The notes beneath the pieces were generated by a model that was given only the letters and a program-made list of their open reading frames with translations, searched no databases and was not told the DNA's origin. Shown in pieces: positions 1-62,986 of a stretch of 64,000 nt of DNA (its first letter is position 1; every line of letters begins with the position of its first letter). This DNA is from Gadus chalcogrammus (taxonomy: Eukaryota; Chordata; Actinopteri; Gadiformes; Gadidae): positions 9,684,788 to 9,748,787 of the forward strand of contig NC_079419.1 of NCBI RefSeq assembly GCF_026213295.1, in the 5' to 3' direction. A program made the translations under genes and the position numbers.

Positions 1-176
1 TATATTCACACGGCGGGACACATTCCCAGCAGGGAGCCCCCACCACGAAGCCACAGAGAAACCGAGAGAGGGGGAGGCGGCTGACTAATAGGCTTGAACG
101 AAAGGATGGGACATTTAACCTCATCGAGGGTACCTGACCCCTGATGCGACAAGTGGAAGCCATGGCCGTTGGTCAG

Positions 177-290
177 GGGCATGCTATCGATTTACAGGAG
201 GCATGCTATCTGTTTACAGGAGGCATGCTATCTGTTTACAGGGAGGTTGGCTATCCGTTTACAGGGAGGGATGCTGTCCTTTCACGGGAC
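177..290. repeat. Minisatellite, ~22-bp unit, about five copies
   Basis: Tandem copies of GGCATGCTATCTGTTTACAG with small changes between units; copies decay to the right. Confidence 0.85.
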
Positions 291-1987
291 CTTCTTCTTC
301 CTCCCTCTCCGGTGTTTCCCGTCCACTGATGCCTCAGCACTTCCGACCCGGGCACATCTGTGTGTGTGCGGAATACGGAAAGTGGTCGTATTTGGCTCTT
401 TATTCCCCTTCCCGGCTTCAAAGTGTGCATTAGCCTTCTCAACAGTGTCCTGTTCAAGGCTGCGACGCTCCCTGGACTTCAGGAGGTGGTCGATACACGG
501 CCCGTCGCCTCATCGATGCTTCAAAACAAGGGGGAGGGGTAAGGGGAAGGGGTAAGGGTAGAAATGGGATTGGGCCTTAATCTAGGGGAAGTCAGTCCCT
601 TGCCCTCATGTTTTTCTTTTAATTTCCTGTTGTGTGAGAATTTCCCCGGTGGTGCGTGGCAGTATTTATGTCCGGTTAGATGCGCACATTATATTAGCAC
701 GCATATTCACGCAAACACACAATTAAATATAAATGTGTTAAAGTTGTGTGTAGTGTTAAATTAAGCAGCTTCTTAAAGAAATTCAAATGATATATACTGT
801 CTTGTCTGCCATCTGCCAATCAACTATCTCAGTGCAGTGAAGAGTGGAAGTGGGAGGAGCCAAGGTATATAAATGGGAGGAGAGAATTTATGAACAAACC
901 ACCTGTGAAAATAAGGTTATCGCCATTTCAGATTGAATAGTGATATTAAGTGGGTCATAATATCAGTAATCCATGTTTCGTGCTAGATCTGCCGTTATTA
1001 GAATTAGCTTCCTCCTTGATGGGTTGACATGAGACTTTTTAAGGAGACCGAAAAATATTATCCACCAATTTCTATCCTTTCATCCTTAATGATCTTACAT
1101 AAAACATAGAATGTTTTAATAAATGACCTTGATTTAATTATTCCTTCAGTGAGCCCTTTCCCCATTAAGCTTGTGCTACATCCTGTTATCGCTTCTATCA
1201 ATCTTTGCATTTCCCGGTCTACTGATAAAGTCTACTTATTCCGACAGAGAGAGGTCATGTCACGTTAATTTAAGAGACCTGTTCTGGGAAAACACCTGAA
1301 CACCTGATTTGCCTGGTAAAATGAGCGAAAAATGTCAGTTCCATCAAATTATTAGCAGAAGAAATTTGAGGTGGGCTGGCTTTAGGTTCACCCCAAGGTT
1401 GAACAACATGCAGGCAGTGTTCTTCTGTGAGGAAAGCTTTCAGGTAAAGCGCCATACAGTGGTCTTTATAGACAGTCGGGTTTTAAAAAAGGCTAAAGTT
1501 TCATCCGCGTCTCCAAAGCTCCGTCTCCTTTTCTTCTCGCCAACCTTCGCACCAAGTCTCTGGGATTCTCTTATAAATGTTCTTCACACACTCGCTCTCT
1601 GCCTCGTCTTCGTCGCAGCCGCCAGCTCGCTTGAATTTCCCTTGATGCTCTCTATTCATCCCTCTCTCTCTCTCTCTCTCTCTCTTCCTCTCACGCTCTG
1701 TTCCGGTTCTTTCCAACTGCGGATATCTCTCGCCCTCGCCCCCTCTGAACCCATTGTTCAATAAACTCTTTCTCCGTATTCTTCTCTTTCCCGCCACATC
1801 CCCTTCCGTTTTCTCTCTTTCCTTTCTCACCTTTTTCTCTCTCACCTCTTTCTTCCTCATCATTCAGACTGCCTCTCTTTTTCTCTTCCCCCTACAAAAA
1901 AGGCTCAACAAAGCAACGCCTAAAAAGCAACATCCCACCAACGATTACATCATACTCTACACTATAAGATACAACAAAACAATCATA

Positions 1988-2712
1988 ATAATAATCCTAA
2001 CACCACCAACACCTCCACCACCACCATCAATCCTAACAACACCACCACCACCAACAATAATCCTAACACCACCACCACCAACAATAATCCTAACAACACC
2101 ATCACCAACATCAATAATCCTGACAACACCACCACCATCAACAACAATAACCCTAACACCACCACCACCACCACCACCATCAACAACAATAATCCTTACA
2201 CCACCACCACCACCACCACCAGAATCAACAACAATAATCCTAACACCACCACCACCACCACCATCAACAACAATAATCCTTACACCACCACCACCACCAC
2301 CATCAACAACAATAATCCTAACACCACCACCACCATCAACAACAATAATCCTTACACCACCACCACCACCACCACCATCAACAACAATAATCCTAACACC
2401 ACCACCACCACCACCACCACCATCAACAACAATAATCCTAACACCACCACCACCATCAACAACAATAATCCTTACACCACCACCACCACCACCACCATCA
2501 ACAACAATAATCCTAACACCACCACCACCACCACCACCACCATCAACAACAATAATCCTAACACCACCACCACCATCAACAACAATAATCCTTACACCAC
2601 CACCACCACCACCACCATCAACAACAATAATCCTAACACCACCACCACCACCACCACCACCATCAACAACAACAATCCTGACACCACCACCACCATCAAC
2701 AACAATAATCCC
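1988..2712. repeat. CCA-rich tandem array with 120-bp higher-order repeat
   Basis: Units of CAACAACAATAATCC followed by T(A/T)ACA and a variable (CCA)n run. From about 2330 the order of three sub-units recurs every 120 bp: bases 2341-2400, 2461-2520 and 2581-2640 are identical. Because all units are multiples of three and stop-free, long meaningless open frames appear on both strands. Confidence 0.95.
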
Positions 2713-2765
2713 CCCACCACCCCCACCCCCCCCCCCACCCGGTACTCCGGTGCGCGCCCCCTCAC

Positions 2766-47645
<44,880 letters not shown>

Positions 47646-48430
47646 TGTACACCGTCAACACCGGCGGGAGACAGGGGGGTGACGACGAAGACGATCAATC
47701 CACCACACCGGGGAAAATGTCTGTCGGTTTGGTTCCGCAGCAGCAGCAGAAGAAGTAAAGCCTCGTGCAACCACCTTCCCTCGTTGGCTCGGGACACGCA
47801 TCCTGCGCCGGTTCAGTTAGTCCATCGCGTCGGCATTCACCAGGTTGTCATTGGAGTCTCCTCTGGTGTGTCCGGTGTAGGCGACTGCAGCTCCGCTCTC
47901 ACTCACTACCGTGTCCCCGAGGGGAAGGCTGACATGCTAGAGGATTTGTTTAGAGCTCTGAGGGACAGGTTGCCTCCGCAGTCGCGACGGGCTCAGGTAG
48001 AAGAGGGGGAATACGCTACGAGTAGTATTTCAGTTCAGGCCCGCTTCTCTCTTGGTGTACGATTATCCATTATTCTTCTTACGATTGTCCATCTCTCTCA
48101 CTACCCCCACCACCATCCCACCCTCCTACCTTCCTTCTGTCAATCACTCTCTCTCCGTCTCAGGCCGGCCCCCACCACTGTCTTCTCCTATCTGACATGC
48201 AAAATCTGCAATCGCTGCAGTCTGAGCTCGAGACGTCCGTGTGAAATCGGCGAGGCGCATGCGCTCACAAACACGAGCTCACACCCCTCTGCTCTCTCCA
48301 CGGCGGCAACGGGTCGGACACGCCTTCGTGCGTGTGCGATAATTGGATGCTCGAGACGCAGACACGTGGAGAAGGAGGATGGATGGATGCGTGGAATGTG
48401 GCATTGAATACAAGTCACTTTCGTGTAATA
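47646..48430 (-). promoter_or_regulatory. mtcl1: mtcl1 5' UTR and probable CpG-rich promoter
   Basis: Upstream of the mtcl1 ATG the sequence is rich in C, G and CpG for about 0.8 kb, then turns AT-rich after 48420. A palindromic GCGCATGCGC (48255-48264) matches the NRF1 consensus. No TATA box is evident. The open frame that runs through here on the plus strand is antisense to exon A and not coding. Confidence 0.6.
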
Positions 48431-50964
48431 AATATACATATTTTTTTATTTCCACTGCATTAGTTTAAAGAATGCAACAAGTTAACACCACATATTTTCA
48501 AACTTGCCATTAGTTAAAAAAAAGGTAACATCTTTAATACACGTAGGGGACTTATTGTAAATGAAACATGTTAAAATAAATGCATATTATATATAAATAT
48601 ATATATATGTATTATCCCCAAAGTCGTTATCTTAGAATGGTCGTTACTGTGTTCAATGGAGTGCAAGTAGTTTTCACTTTAAAACACTTATCCGTCTACT
48701 CATGTGACCATCCTAGATAGATTGTGTGGTCCAAATCTTTTTTGAAAATGAATGGAGCGAAATATAGCTTGGATAATACTGCTTATTGTGTGACATAACA
48801 AGCTTATGTTGAACATTTTAAGGACAGTTTGACAAAAAACCGGTAGGCCTATGTTCAAATAAATCGAGGGTACGGGTAGTAGATTGAACGAGTGACGATA
48901 ACACATTTGCCATTGCTGGTGCTTTGGCACTTATACATCACACACCTGCCCATCTGCCCAATGCTAATGTTGTGGGCTACACCTTTGTTTACAACGCTAT
49001 CACCGCTCTGTTAAAAGGGTCCAGGGTCATGTGTGTCATCGCCACTAGTTTAGTCCTACGAACCGTGGCCTCGGTCATAAAAGGAGCAGATCCATAGTTA
49101 ATGTCACTAGGGACACCCGTGTTTGTCTTGGCATGACTCCTCCGTTTATTGGGGTCTATTTGTCAACTTGGCCTTTTACCCTAAATTTAAAATGATAATG
49201 TTACATGACATATAACACAGGCTTTATCCACCCTGACGGGAACATTCTGGGGACATAAAGGAACTATTCGGCACAGCAGGATAATCTGAGCATACCCAAA
49301 GCAAAGCACTTTCCTCATCTTTATACTTGGGGAGGGTTGCCATGAGGTCTTGAACAAAAACAAATGATGGCACTGTATCAACTAAACAAAATACCTATTC
49401 TTAAAATCATAAGAATAGAATACTGCAGGGCACGCTACGCATTCAGTTAAACACAATTGAATAATGCCTAATACATTGCCATAGGGTTAGCAATAATTCT
49501 TGACAATTATTTCAAGGTTAGCATGGATCACAAACTCAAACCATCTTCATGGACCAATATTGATGAGGATACAAAGGATGTGTGAGAAAGAGCTCCTCTC
49601 TCTGGTCCAAACTAAAGCATACCTTCAAACTCTTTCTTAAGATATTCTCTCCGTATCCTACCACATGGCCTTCCCGCGATGAGATGCATGTGTTGGTACA
49701 ATTTAGGAGCCACTTGACGATCCAAAACAATGACCATTAATGATCAAACGTTCCTGAGTCACTCAAAAATACATAAAAGGCTCTCTTGCATCTCGAAATG
49801 TCCCCTTTTTTGCGTAAAAAATATTAGTAAGAAGCAGGGAAAAAAACAGGCACTGTTTTTGTTTGTTTTAAAAAAAAACAATCTTTCCTGGAGACTACAT
49901 CACCCAGCTGTCCTTGCTTTGCCATTACCTTCAACAAGGAGGGGATTAGGCGACTTACTTGGCCATGTGCTTTACTACTTATCAGTAATGGACTTCCTTA
50001 TTCGACCATTTTGAAATGTCAGCTAGCTGAAAGAGACTGTAGTGCAAAACATCACAATTAGTAACAATGGAACTCAAGCCATTCCACAAAATACTTTAAG
50101 GCAATCGGTTCCAAATGAGGGGAAAAGAAAAGCATAACACACAAAAAATACTATCTTACTGAAGGCCATGCATATATTAGCATTAAAATCCTGCACCTCG
50201 TCATATCAAAGAGTCCAGTTATTGAAGGAGCCCGCTAGTAATATCTCATCATATTTACACCATCAATCTAATTTTCAACTACAAAACGAATGTGCTTTTC
50301 CATTTTGTGCATCGTTCTGAGTCTTCGTTGGTACGAACACAAGTTTTACTCCAAAACAAAAGCAGGTGTACCTAGGCCTAGAATTGTCCTTATTAAATGG
50401 TTATAAAGTGTGCTTTGTATCTATCCCTTTTTCCTCAGCGGGTGCACAGTGGAGACAGAAGGGCGGCCAGGGGTGGTTGTTCCTGGGCACGTCGGACACA
50501 AGAGTGTAGCACAAGGAAGTCTTACCCCCCCCCCCCCCCCCCCCCCTTACTGCTACAAAAAACAACATCAGAAGACCACAGAGAATGTAACAACTGACCC
50601 CCTCTCAGCGCGAGGGGTTCCCCTCCCTGGAGCCCTGAGGTAGTCTGGGGAACTCACGGGGACGACCACCACGGAGGCGCTGCTTGGTGGAAGCAGGTGA
50701 AACACAAGTTCTGAAGAAGGCATTAGTGAGTGTGTTTTAGAAACCTGTTAGAGTGTATTGTTAGAATATTGCGGTAGTGTGGGCAATGGAGGGAGGGCAG
50801 GTGGGAGAGGATTTATGCACTATGAGAAACGCTTCAAACGTCCAGGTGGCAGTCGTGTGCTGCCATCTGGTGGCCAGAGTGGTACACTGCATTCCCACGA
50901 TTTATTTGTAGTGATGCGGGGTTGGAAGTGGGGAGGGGCGAGTTTGGGGGTGCCGTCTGGCCCC
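48431..50964. other. Intergenic region and presumed rab12 3' UTR
   Basis: No gene, RNA or clear transposon recognised. It is AT-rich, with a poly-C tract near 50525-50546. The rab12 3' UTR should start at 50964 and run leftward. A minus-strand AATAAA at 49145-49150 is one candidate poly(A) signal but is 1.8 kb away. Confidence 0.45.
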
Positions 50965-57016
<6,052 letters not shown>

Positions 57017-57659
57017 CAATAACGAAACATTTGTAAAAACGATATAATATAAAAAAAAAGCTAATCAAAACAAAGGGGAGCCGCTGTGCTGACTTCGTTT
57101 TGAATCTATAGAAGTTGGAGAAAGTTTTTCACTCGCAAATTGTTGTTCTGCCATTAGAGACAGGCAACCATCATTACGTCAGTGACCACACCATCAATGT
57201 TTCCGCTTCCGGCTATTTCCGTAAAAAAGGGATTGAGATTTAACGAATTTTCTTTAGTTTTTATTATAAATCCTTATCCTTAATATTGTATAACATGTAA
57301 CTAAACAAGATTGGCGTTATAAATGCAGAAGTTACTGACATTTACTAACCATTATGTAATATAATCTGCATTAAAAACGAAACTATTAGCATATCAAACA
57401 TAAACACATAATCTTAGATTCGTTAATGATGAAACGGAAATAAACCCCAAAGAAATAAAAACGTTAATTGGGAAAATTATGCAAGGTATTGCGGATGCCG
57501 ACGCTCCTCTACGGCACCCGTAGTCTGCGACTTCCGTGACGTAGCAGCGCCGGAGATCCTTCCTTGTAATCCAAACATCGTCGCTGACAACATATTGCAA
57601 TATAGCAATATTTGACATACGGACAAAACCTTACGAAATAGTGTATCGTTAACAACAGA
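57017..57659. promoter_or_regulatory. Bidirectional promoter between rab12 and napg
   Basis: The two start codons are 643 bp apart on opposite strands. There is no obvious TATA box near either start. A CRE-like TTACGTCA lies at 57174-57181 and a CTTCCG ETS-type core next to TGACGTAG at 57531-57544. Another CTTCCGG lies near 57206. Such ETS/CRE pairs are common in housekeeping bidirectional promoters. Transcription starts themselves are not visible. Confidence 0.7.
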
Positions 57660-57715
57660 ATGGCGGCGCAAAAAATAAACGAGGCCCATGAGCATATGGC
57701 CAAAGCAGATAAATG
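57660..57715 (+). CDS. napg: napg exon 1 (residues 1-18)
   Basis: ATG at 57660, MAAQKINEAHEHMAKADK, donor AAATG|GTAAAG with Cys19 split across the junction. Confidence 0.96.
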
Positions 57716-60700
57716 GTAAAGTAGAATACGTTTGTATGATTATCAGGAAAGCTATGATTGAGTCCTAATGTCATCCGTAAAGGCCACTCTGCTTATTTTA
57801 CCACCTGTCATGTACATCAATGGTAACCCTTTTCCATTATTTAACATGAGCGTGTTTAGAACTAGCCAGATCTTCCTGATCTAAGATGCTAGTGTGTTAT
57901 GACTTACGTGAAACATATATGGTAAACAATCTTTAAGGATAACCAGGGTCCTGGATGATGCTTCGTGGCACGTTTATTCGATATAGAACCTGAGGCTAGA
58001 ACATGGGTTCTAGATCGGTTATTATCTATTCAACAAGTATTCTATTTGCAGCCTTAAAACCAGCCTCACAAAGTGGAAGCCAGATTTCGACAGTGCCGCA
58101 TCAGAGTACGCCAAAGCAGGTACGATCCGTTCCGCATATAGGCGTCACCATCAGTCAAAGTGTGCGTTTGAAACTCATTGTGGATTTGTCTGGTTTTATC
58201 CTAGCTGTGTGTTTCAAGAATGCAAAGCAGTTTGACCAGGCAAAGGATGCGTACTTAAAGGAAGCAGAGTACCACACAGAAAACAAAACGTATCCTTAAG
58301 AATCCAGTTTAGAGCATGATTATTGATTTCCTCCCTTTTTCTGTCTCCGTGTATACACAATTTCTTAACTTGTTATTCAGGCTTTTCCACGCTGCAAAGT
58401 AAGTACATTAACTATGTTGTTTGGAAATGGGAAAAGTGGATTTAATCTAAAAGAAAATGAACCATTCTACAGTGAAATTTACCTTATTTTGTTCTGCTTC
58501 CAGGGCTATTGAACAAGCCGGAATGATGATGAAGGTGAGGGTTGTAATACAAATAAAAAAGCAGCAGTACAAATATGGATGGAGCGTTTACATGTCCTCT
58601 TTGTTTACGATGCTAAAGGAACAAAAGAAGATGCCGGAAGCCATCCAGCTCATAGAGAAGGCCTGCATGATGTACATGGAGAACGGCACTCCTGACACTG
58701 CTGCCATGGCACTCGACCGGGCTGGAAAGTGAGCTCATTAAGTTATTACATCTTAAATCCTATAGACGGACACTAAAGGTACGACCATATTCACCTTCTA
58801 GTTCTAATATAATTCATAACCAGCAGTAGCAAATGGAGGAGAGTTTTTCAGTTTGCTACACCGTCCCAAATGCCCCAAAGGGCTTCTCATTTGGACATTG
58901 AAATTGGCTTTCTTGTCTATTCCCACAGAGAAATTATTGTCTTACCCACAGTAAAACACCACCAAATACAATCATAAATACAAAGCTAAATGAGTAATTT
59001 ATTCCAAATGCATTATAACCAAATGTTGCCAAAATCCTACGACTGTTTGAACCACATTTCCCATATGTGATCAAGTACTATTTATTTTAAATCAATTCAA
59101 ACAAATGATTTTCCAAGATATCTCTACACCATTTTCTCCCTGTAACAAATGACATGTTTTCAGAAAGTCGTGGCACACTTTGCTCTACGCCAGGTGTATA
59201 GCAAAGAGTGTTAGGCGTCAGGGCTCATAGAATGGGGTTTGGTTTTAATTGGAAAACAAAACTAGGTTTAAAAAACAAATTTCAATATTTATATGCTGTG
59301 AGCAACTGGACAGGCTGGACAGGAGGTAGCGACAGCAGAGGAACATTATCACCCATTTTCTCACCCCTTTCTTTCTCTGCTGTTTAGACTCATAGAGCCG
59401 CTCAACTTGGATAAGGCCGTGGATCTGTATCAGAAGGCTGCCGGTGTGTTTGAGGTAGACAGCCTTCCTAACCTAAGGATTCACCTGTGTTGAGGTGTGT
59501 TTAGTGACTGTGAGGCTAACACGGCGTTGGCGATGCCTTCTTCCTTCAGAACGAGGACCGCCTGCGACAGGCAGCAGAACTGCTGGGCAAGGCTTCCAGA
59601 CTCCTGGTCAGAGTAAGAAGGTAGGAAGAAGAGGAGTGGGTTAGAATGAAATGACCAGCTACCTACTAAACTTTAATATAATGAGCATGGATGTTTCAAC
59701 ACAGATAGGTGCTCCTATAGCAGCTTAGGGTTATAACAGGTGTTTGAAGTCTTATCCAAAAAGTGTATCAAAATGTGCATTTGTTTATTTTGCCTAGTAC
59801 CTTAATTGACTAATTGACTCAATTGATAAGGCATTTAGTGGTGAATCTGGTGGTCTTACCATAAGGTCATCTCATAGCCCCAGGCGTCCTTATGTAATGT
59901 TTCATTGTTACCCTGTACGGCCCCTCCTCATCCCAATGTTTGCGGACAGGCTGGACGATGCAGCGGTGGCCATTCAGAAGGAGAAGAACATGTACAAAGA
60001 GATTGAGAACTATCCCATGTGCTTCAAGGTTGGTGGCCCGGGTTTGAGCCATTTCACGAACACATGCTGTTTATGAACAATATCCATCGTTTGAGCTTGA
60101 TGAGCGAACCAATGTGGGCTAGTCATCCTGGAATGGTTTTAGTGCTTCTTAAAACTCTTCCTGCCAATTTGACGTGATTGGTTTGGCTTTGCAACGTTGT
60201 AACTTCACTGTGATGAAGAAGTAGAATCAGTGGAACATTTTGTTCTAAAAGGAGAAGAATTCCATAGTGTCATGCTAACTTTTTAACTTTTTTTTTTTCT
60301 TTTAGAAAACCACCGCTCAGGTGCTGGTTCATCTGCACAGAGCGGACTACGTAGCGGCTGACAAGTGTGTCCGAGAGAGTTACAGGTACAGAACATGTTT
60401 GTGTGGGCATTACCTTTGTATTCCCAATGTGGCGCACTGTGGCCTTAGGGCCCTGTTGGCTCGAACAAAACATGTTTAAATAAATATGCCAAAGTCATGT
60501 TTTATAACTACCTAGTTCCAGTAAGCTCTTCCTGAATATAAGAACATTGCCTCCCAACTTTTATAATCGGTCCCTTGCCAACCTTTTTTATAACTGGTTG
60601 TCATGGTGACATGAACTTCTGGTGATATGAGCTGTCCCTGGTTTAAGGAAACCTAAAGTAATGACAACAGGACAGACGTACAATTTAGGGAAGAAACAGC

Positions 60701-62986
60701 CTCAGAGCGAAGGGACAGGTGGACACCGACACGGCGGAGTTCAGCACTGTTACCAAGTCGTCTTACCCCGTCCGCGCGTCGAAGGACCCTAACGGGAGCC
60801 GTCTTCTTCCCACAGCCTTCCGGGTTACAGCGGCAGTGAAGACTCTGTTGCCATGGAGACACTCCTGCAGGGCTATGATGAACAGGACGAAGACCAGGTG
60901 TACCGTATATGCAACTCACCTTTACTGAAGTACATGGATAACGACGTGAGTCTCCCTCTCTTGGATCCAGCCAGGCAGTACTTATTTAATTTGATAAAAA
61001 AGAAATGGGTCTAGTGGACTGTAATTGGACCCTTTTCACAGGTCATTTGTGACTAATTGTGTCCATACCGGTGCGCTGCTATTCCTCAAACTAATCGACC
61101 CATAGTTAAGTTTATGAGCGCCGGTATTGTTTTTGAGATGATGAAAAGGGCCCATACTGGCAGCGGCTAATCTATAACATAGGCATATACACATAGCATA
61201 TGTCATATACACACACGCATTGGTCTTCGCCTCGTACGTCAACTTAGTCGCCATATTTGAGAGGCAAAGGCTGTAAACAAATTCAACTAAAGGGGGGGAC
61301 GTGTTTTTTTTTGGATATAAAGCCCAATAATGTTTACATTTCTTTACTGATTTAAATTACTAGTTGTGATTTATATTTATAGAGTTTATGGAAAAATCTC
61401 AAAGAAGTCTATTTCGTCTATGTATACAGTATATGTCTATGATTTAATCAGGAATTCTGCTATCACAGAAATGATACGGCACTTTCCAGTTAACTCTAAC
61501 CCTTCCAGCCACAACAAAAATACCCATCTGTTTTTTTTATGTTGCAATAAATGTTTATAGAGGCAGTAGTGCAAATCCTCTTCCCAAACTTTCTCCCTTA
61601 TGGTTGTTTTCTCCATGTCTCTTTATTTGTTTGTTAAAGCAGTGGTTATATTATGCCCACATTTTCCTAACTGTTACCTGAGATGTGCTTAACAAAGCTG
61701 GCAGTGATGATAATGCTCTTTTTGTTTATTCCATTTGATTCATGAGTACTGTAGTGACTGCCAGCCCTAAACCTTGTTTGTCCTGATTAGTTTTCCCCTC
61801 ATATGACCAATCTAATCAAATAATACCTATACACAAAAGGTAACTCACGGATTACAACCATGGCATATTTCGCGCATACACAGATGTACTAATTAATGCC
61901 ATAGAGCGTACCGGAATACACAAAATTAAAGAAAAAGAATTACCAACATAACATAAAATCAATACAACGTTGGCGTCCCTGATATTGGTCTTCAAAATGA
62001 ATTAATGTTCCAACCAATTCAGAGTTCTGTGGGACAACAAGTAACAGGCCCATGGGAAATGTAGTCTGTATATTATAAATCGCTTCAGCTTCCAGTGAAG
62101 GACTACTGTCCTCTTTTGCAGCCTGGTTGCTGCTGTTTACAAGGACTTTGGTCACTTTCAGAAGCTCACAATTAAGCATATTTGAATCAAACCCTAGTGC
62201 AGTGCGATTGTAAGGAGAACAGAATCCCAATCAATTTCGGCACCTAAATAAAAATAGAAAGGATTATTTTTATTTATTTCGATTTAGTATCGAAGAAGTA
62301 TCAGTTTCATCAGATTTGGACTAGCCTCACTGAAATGACTTAATCATTGCAGGCTCAAACTTCAGGTTATGCTTTTATTGCTATCCTTCTAGTATGTCTA
62401 TGAAGGATAGCTATAAATTAGCAAGGGCTGGTACGTCAGAAGGTGAAACTTGTAGTACTGTCAAATCCTAAATTAATTTAAATCGTAACCTAGCACTAAT
62501 TAATACTTTGCTTCACCACGTCTTGCATCAGAAACGCTCTGGCATTTTCAAACATAACTGTCTTCCAATTATAAAAAATAAATTAAAGATGAATTATAAA
62601 ACAATGACCAAAACATTACCACAAATAACGTTCCTATGCTCCTATACTTTTTGAAAAATAATTCGAAATTGGGCGGTTCACTGCGATATTTCGAAATTGG
62701 GCCGTTCACTGCGATGAGACAACAAGCCCTGTGTTGGGTATGATTCCATCATACCATTTTTTGGTAAGCTGGTTCTTGTTGTCCTCCAGTTGCGAACACA
62801 GGGTTTCACAAACCAAAAACAATTCGTCCTTCTTATATTTTCCGACTGTAGTACGCCAAGCTGGCCATCTCCCTCCGCGTGCCGGGCGGCGTGAGCAAGA
62901 AGAAGGTAGCGGCGGCCGCTGCGGCAGCAGGGGGCGCCAGTGGAGCGGCTGCCGAGGAGGACGACTACGCCGGAGGGCTGTGTTAG
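57660..62986 (+). CDS. napg: Gamma-soluble NSF attachment protein, complete gene
   Basis: Adaptor that recruits the ATPase NSF to SNARE complexes so they can be disassembled; a superhelix of TPR-like helical hairpins acting on the cytosolic face of membranes. Twelve exons: 57660-57715, 58052-58119, 58205-58289, 58381-58398, 58504-58534, 58619-58728, 59388-59454, 59550-59620, 59950-60028, 60306-60385, 60816-60945 and 62852-62986. Together they make 930 nt or 309 residues; human NAPG has 312. Landmarks that match the family: MAAQKINEAHEHMAKADK, FKNAKQFDQAKDAY, IEKACMMYMENGTPDTAAMA, ELLGKASRLLVR, QKEKNMYKEIENYP, QVLVHLHRADYVAA and a C-terminal EEDDYAGGLC. The start is the first ATG in a CpG-rich region, 643 bp from the rab12 start on the other strand. 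Confidence 0.97.
58052..58119 (+). CDS. napg: napg exon 2 (residues 19-41)
   Basis: Acceptor TTTGCAG|CCTTAA, encodes LKTSLTKWKPDFDSAASEYA, donor GCAG|GTACGA. The next intron is only 85 bp. Confidence 0.95.
58205..58289 (+). CDS. napg: napg exon 3 (residues 42-70)
   Basis: Acceptor ATCCTAG|CTGTGT, encodes AVCFKNAKQFDQAKDAYLKE then AEYHTENK. Donor AC|GTATCC splits Thr70. Confidence 0.94.
58381..58398 (+). CDS. napg: napg exon 4, 18-nt microexon (residues 70-76)
   Basis: Acceptor TTATTCAG|GCTTTT and donor GCAAA|GTAAGT. The 18 nt supply LFHAA between two split codons, exactly filling the family sequence LFHAAKA(Y/I)EQAGMM. Without it the protein loses six conserved residues but stays in frame. 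Confidence 0.93.
58504..58534 (+). CDS. napg: napg exon 5 (residues 76-86)
   Basis: 31 nt, acceptor CTTCCAG|GGCTAT and donor AAG|GTGAGG. Encodes AIEQAGMMMK. Confidence 0.95.
58619..58728 (+). CDS. napg: napg exon 6 (residues 87-122)
   Basis: 110 nt, acceptor GCTAAAG|GAACAA and donor GGAAA|GTGAGC. Encodes EQKKMPEAIQLIEKACMMYM then ENGTPDTAAMALDRAG, among the most conserved parts of gamma-SNAP. The acceptor has a purine-interrupted tract, unusual but clearly used. Confidence 0.95.
59388..59454 (+). CDS. napg: napg exon 7 (residues 123-145)
   Basis: Acceptor TGTTTAG|ACTCAT and donor GAG|GTAGAC. Encodes LIEPLNLDKAVDLYQKAAGV then FE. Confidence 0.96.
59550..59620 (+). CDS. napg: napg exon 8 (residues 146-169)
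   Basis: Acceptor TCCTTCAG|AACGAG, encodes NEDRLRQAAELLGKASRLLV then RVR. The in-frame donor is AAG|GTAGGA at 59621. A closer-to-consensus GTAAGA begins eight bases earlier but would break the frame. Confidence 0.93.
59950..60028 (+). CDS. napg: napg exon 9 (residues 169-195)
   Basis: Acceptor GCGGACAG|GCTGGA and donor AAG|GTTGGT. Encodes LDDAAVAIQKEKNMYKEIEN then YPMCFK. Confidence 0.96.
60306..60385 (+). CDS. napg: napg exon 10 (residues 196-221)
   Basis: Strong T-rich tract and TTTTAG|AAAACC, donor ACAG|GTACAG. Encodes KTTAQVLVHLHRADYVAADK then CVRESY, with Ser222 split. Confidence 0.96.
60816..60945 (+). CDS. napg: napg exon 11 (residues 222-265)
   Basis: Acceptor TCCCACAG|CCTTCC and donor GAC|GTGAGT, 130 nt. 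Encodes LPGYSGSEDSVAMETLLQGY then DEQDEDQVYRICNSPLLKYM and DND, the NSF-proximal region. Confidence 0.96.
60946..62851. other. napg last intron
   Basis: 1.9 kb, AT-rich. A 27-bp direct repeat beginning TTCGAAATTGGGC lies at about 62660-62713. No other feature seen. Confidence 0.5.
62852..62986 (+). CDS. napg: napg exon 12 (residues 266-309 and stop)
   Basis: Acceptor GACTGTAG|TACGCC. Encodes YAKLAISLRVPGGVSKKKVA, an Ala-rich linker and EEDDYAGGLC before TAG. The Ala run replaces a more varied linker in the human protein (from memory). Confidence 0.95.
   Translation, partial: YAKLAISLRVPGGVSKKKVAAAAAAAGGASGAAAEEDDYAGGLC

Larger units (their letters stand above)
1..2765. other. Intron of mtcl1 after exon J, repeats only
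   Basis: No exon recognised; the next mtcl1 exons would lie before base 1. Contents: a 22-bp minisatellite (177-290), a G-rich segment near 530-585 with an end AAATGGGATTGGGCCTTA that resembles the element at 42712-42937, a short TC tract near 1664-1686, pyrimidine-rich DNA to about 1900, and the large CCA-type array from 1988. Confidence 0.6.
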
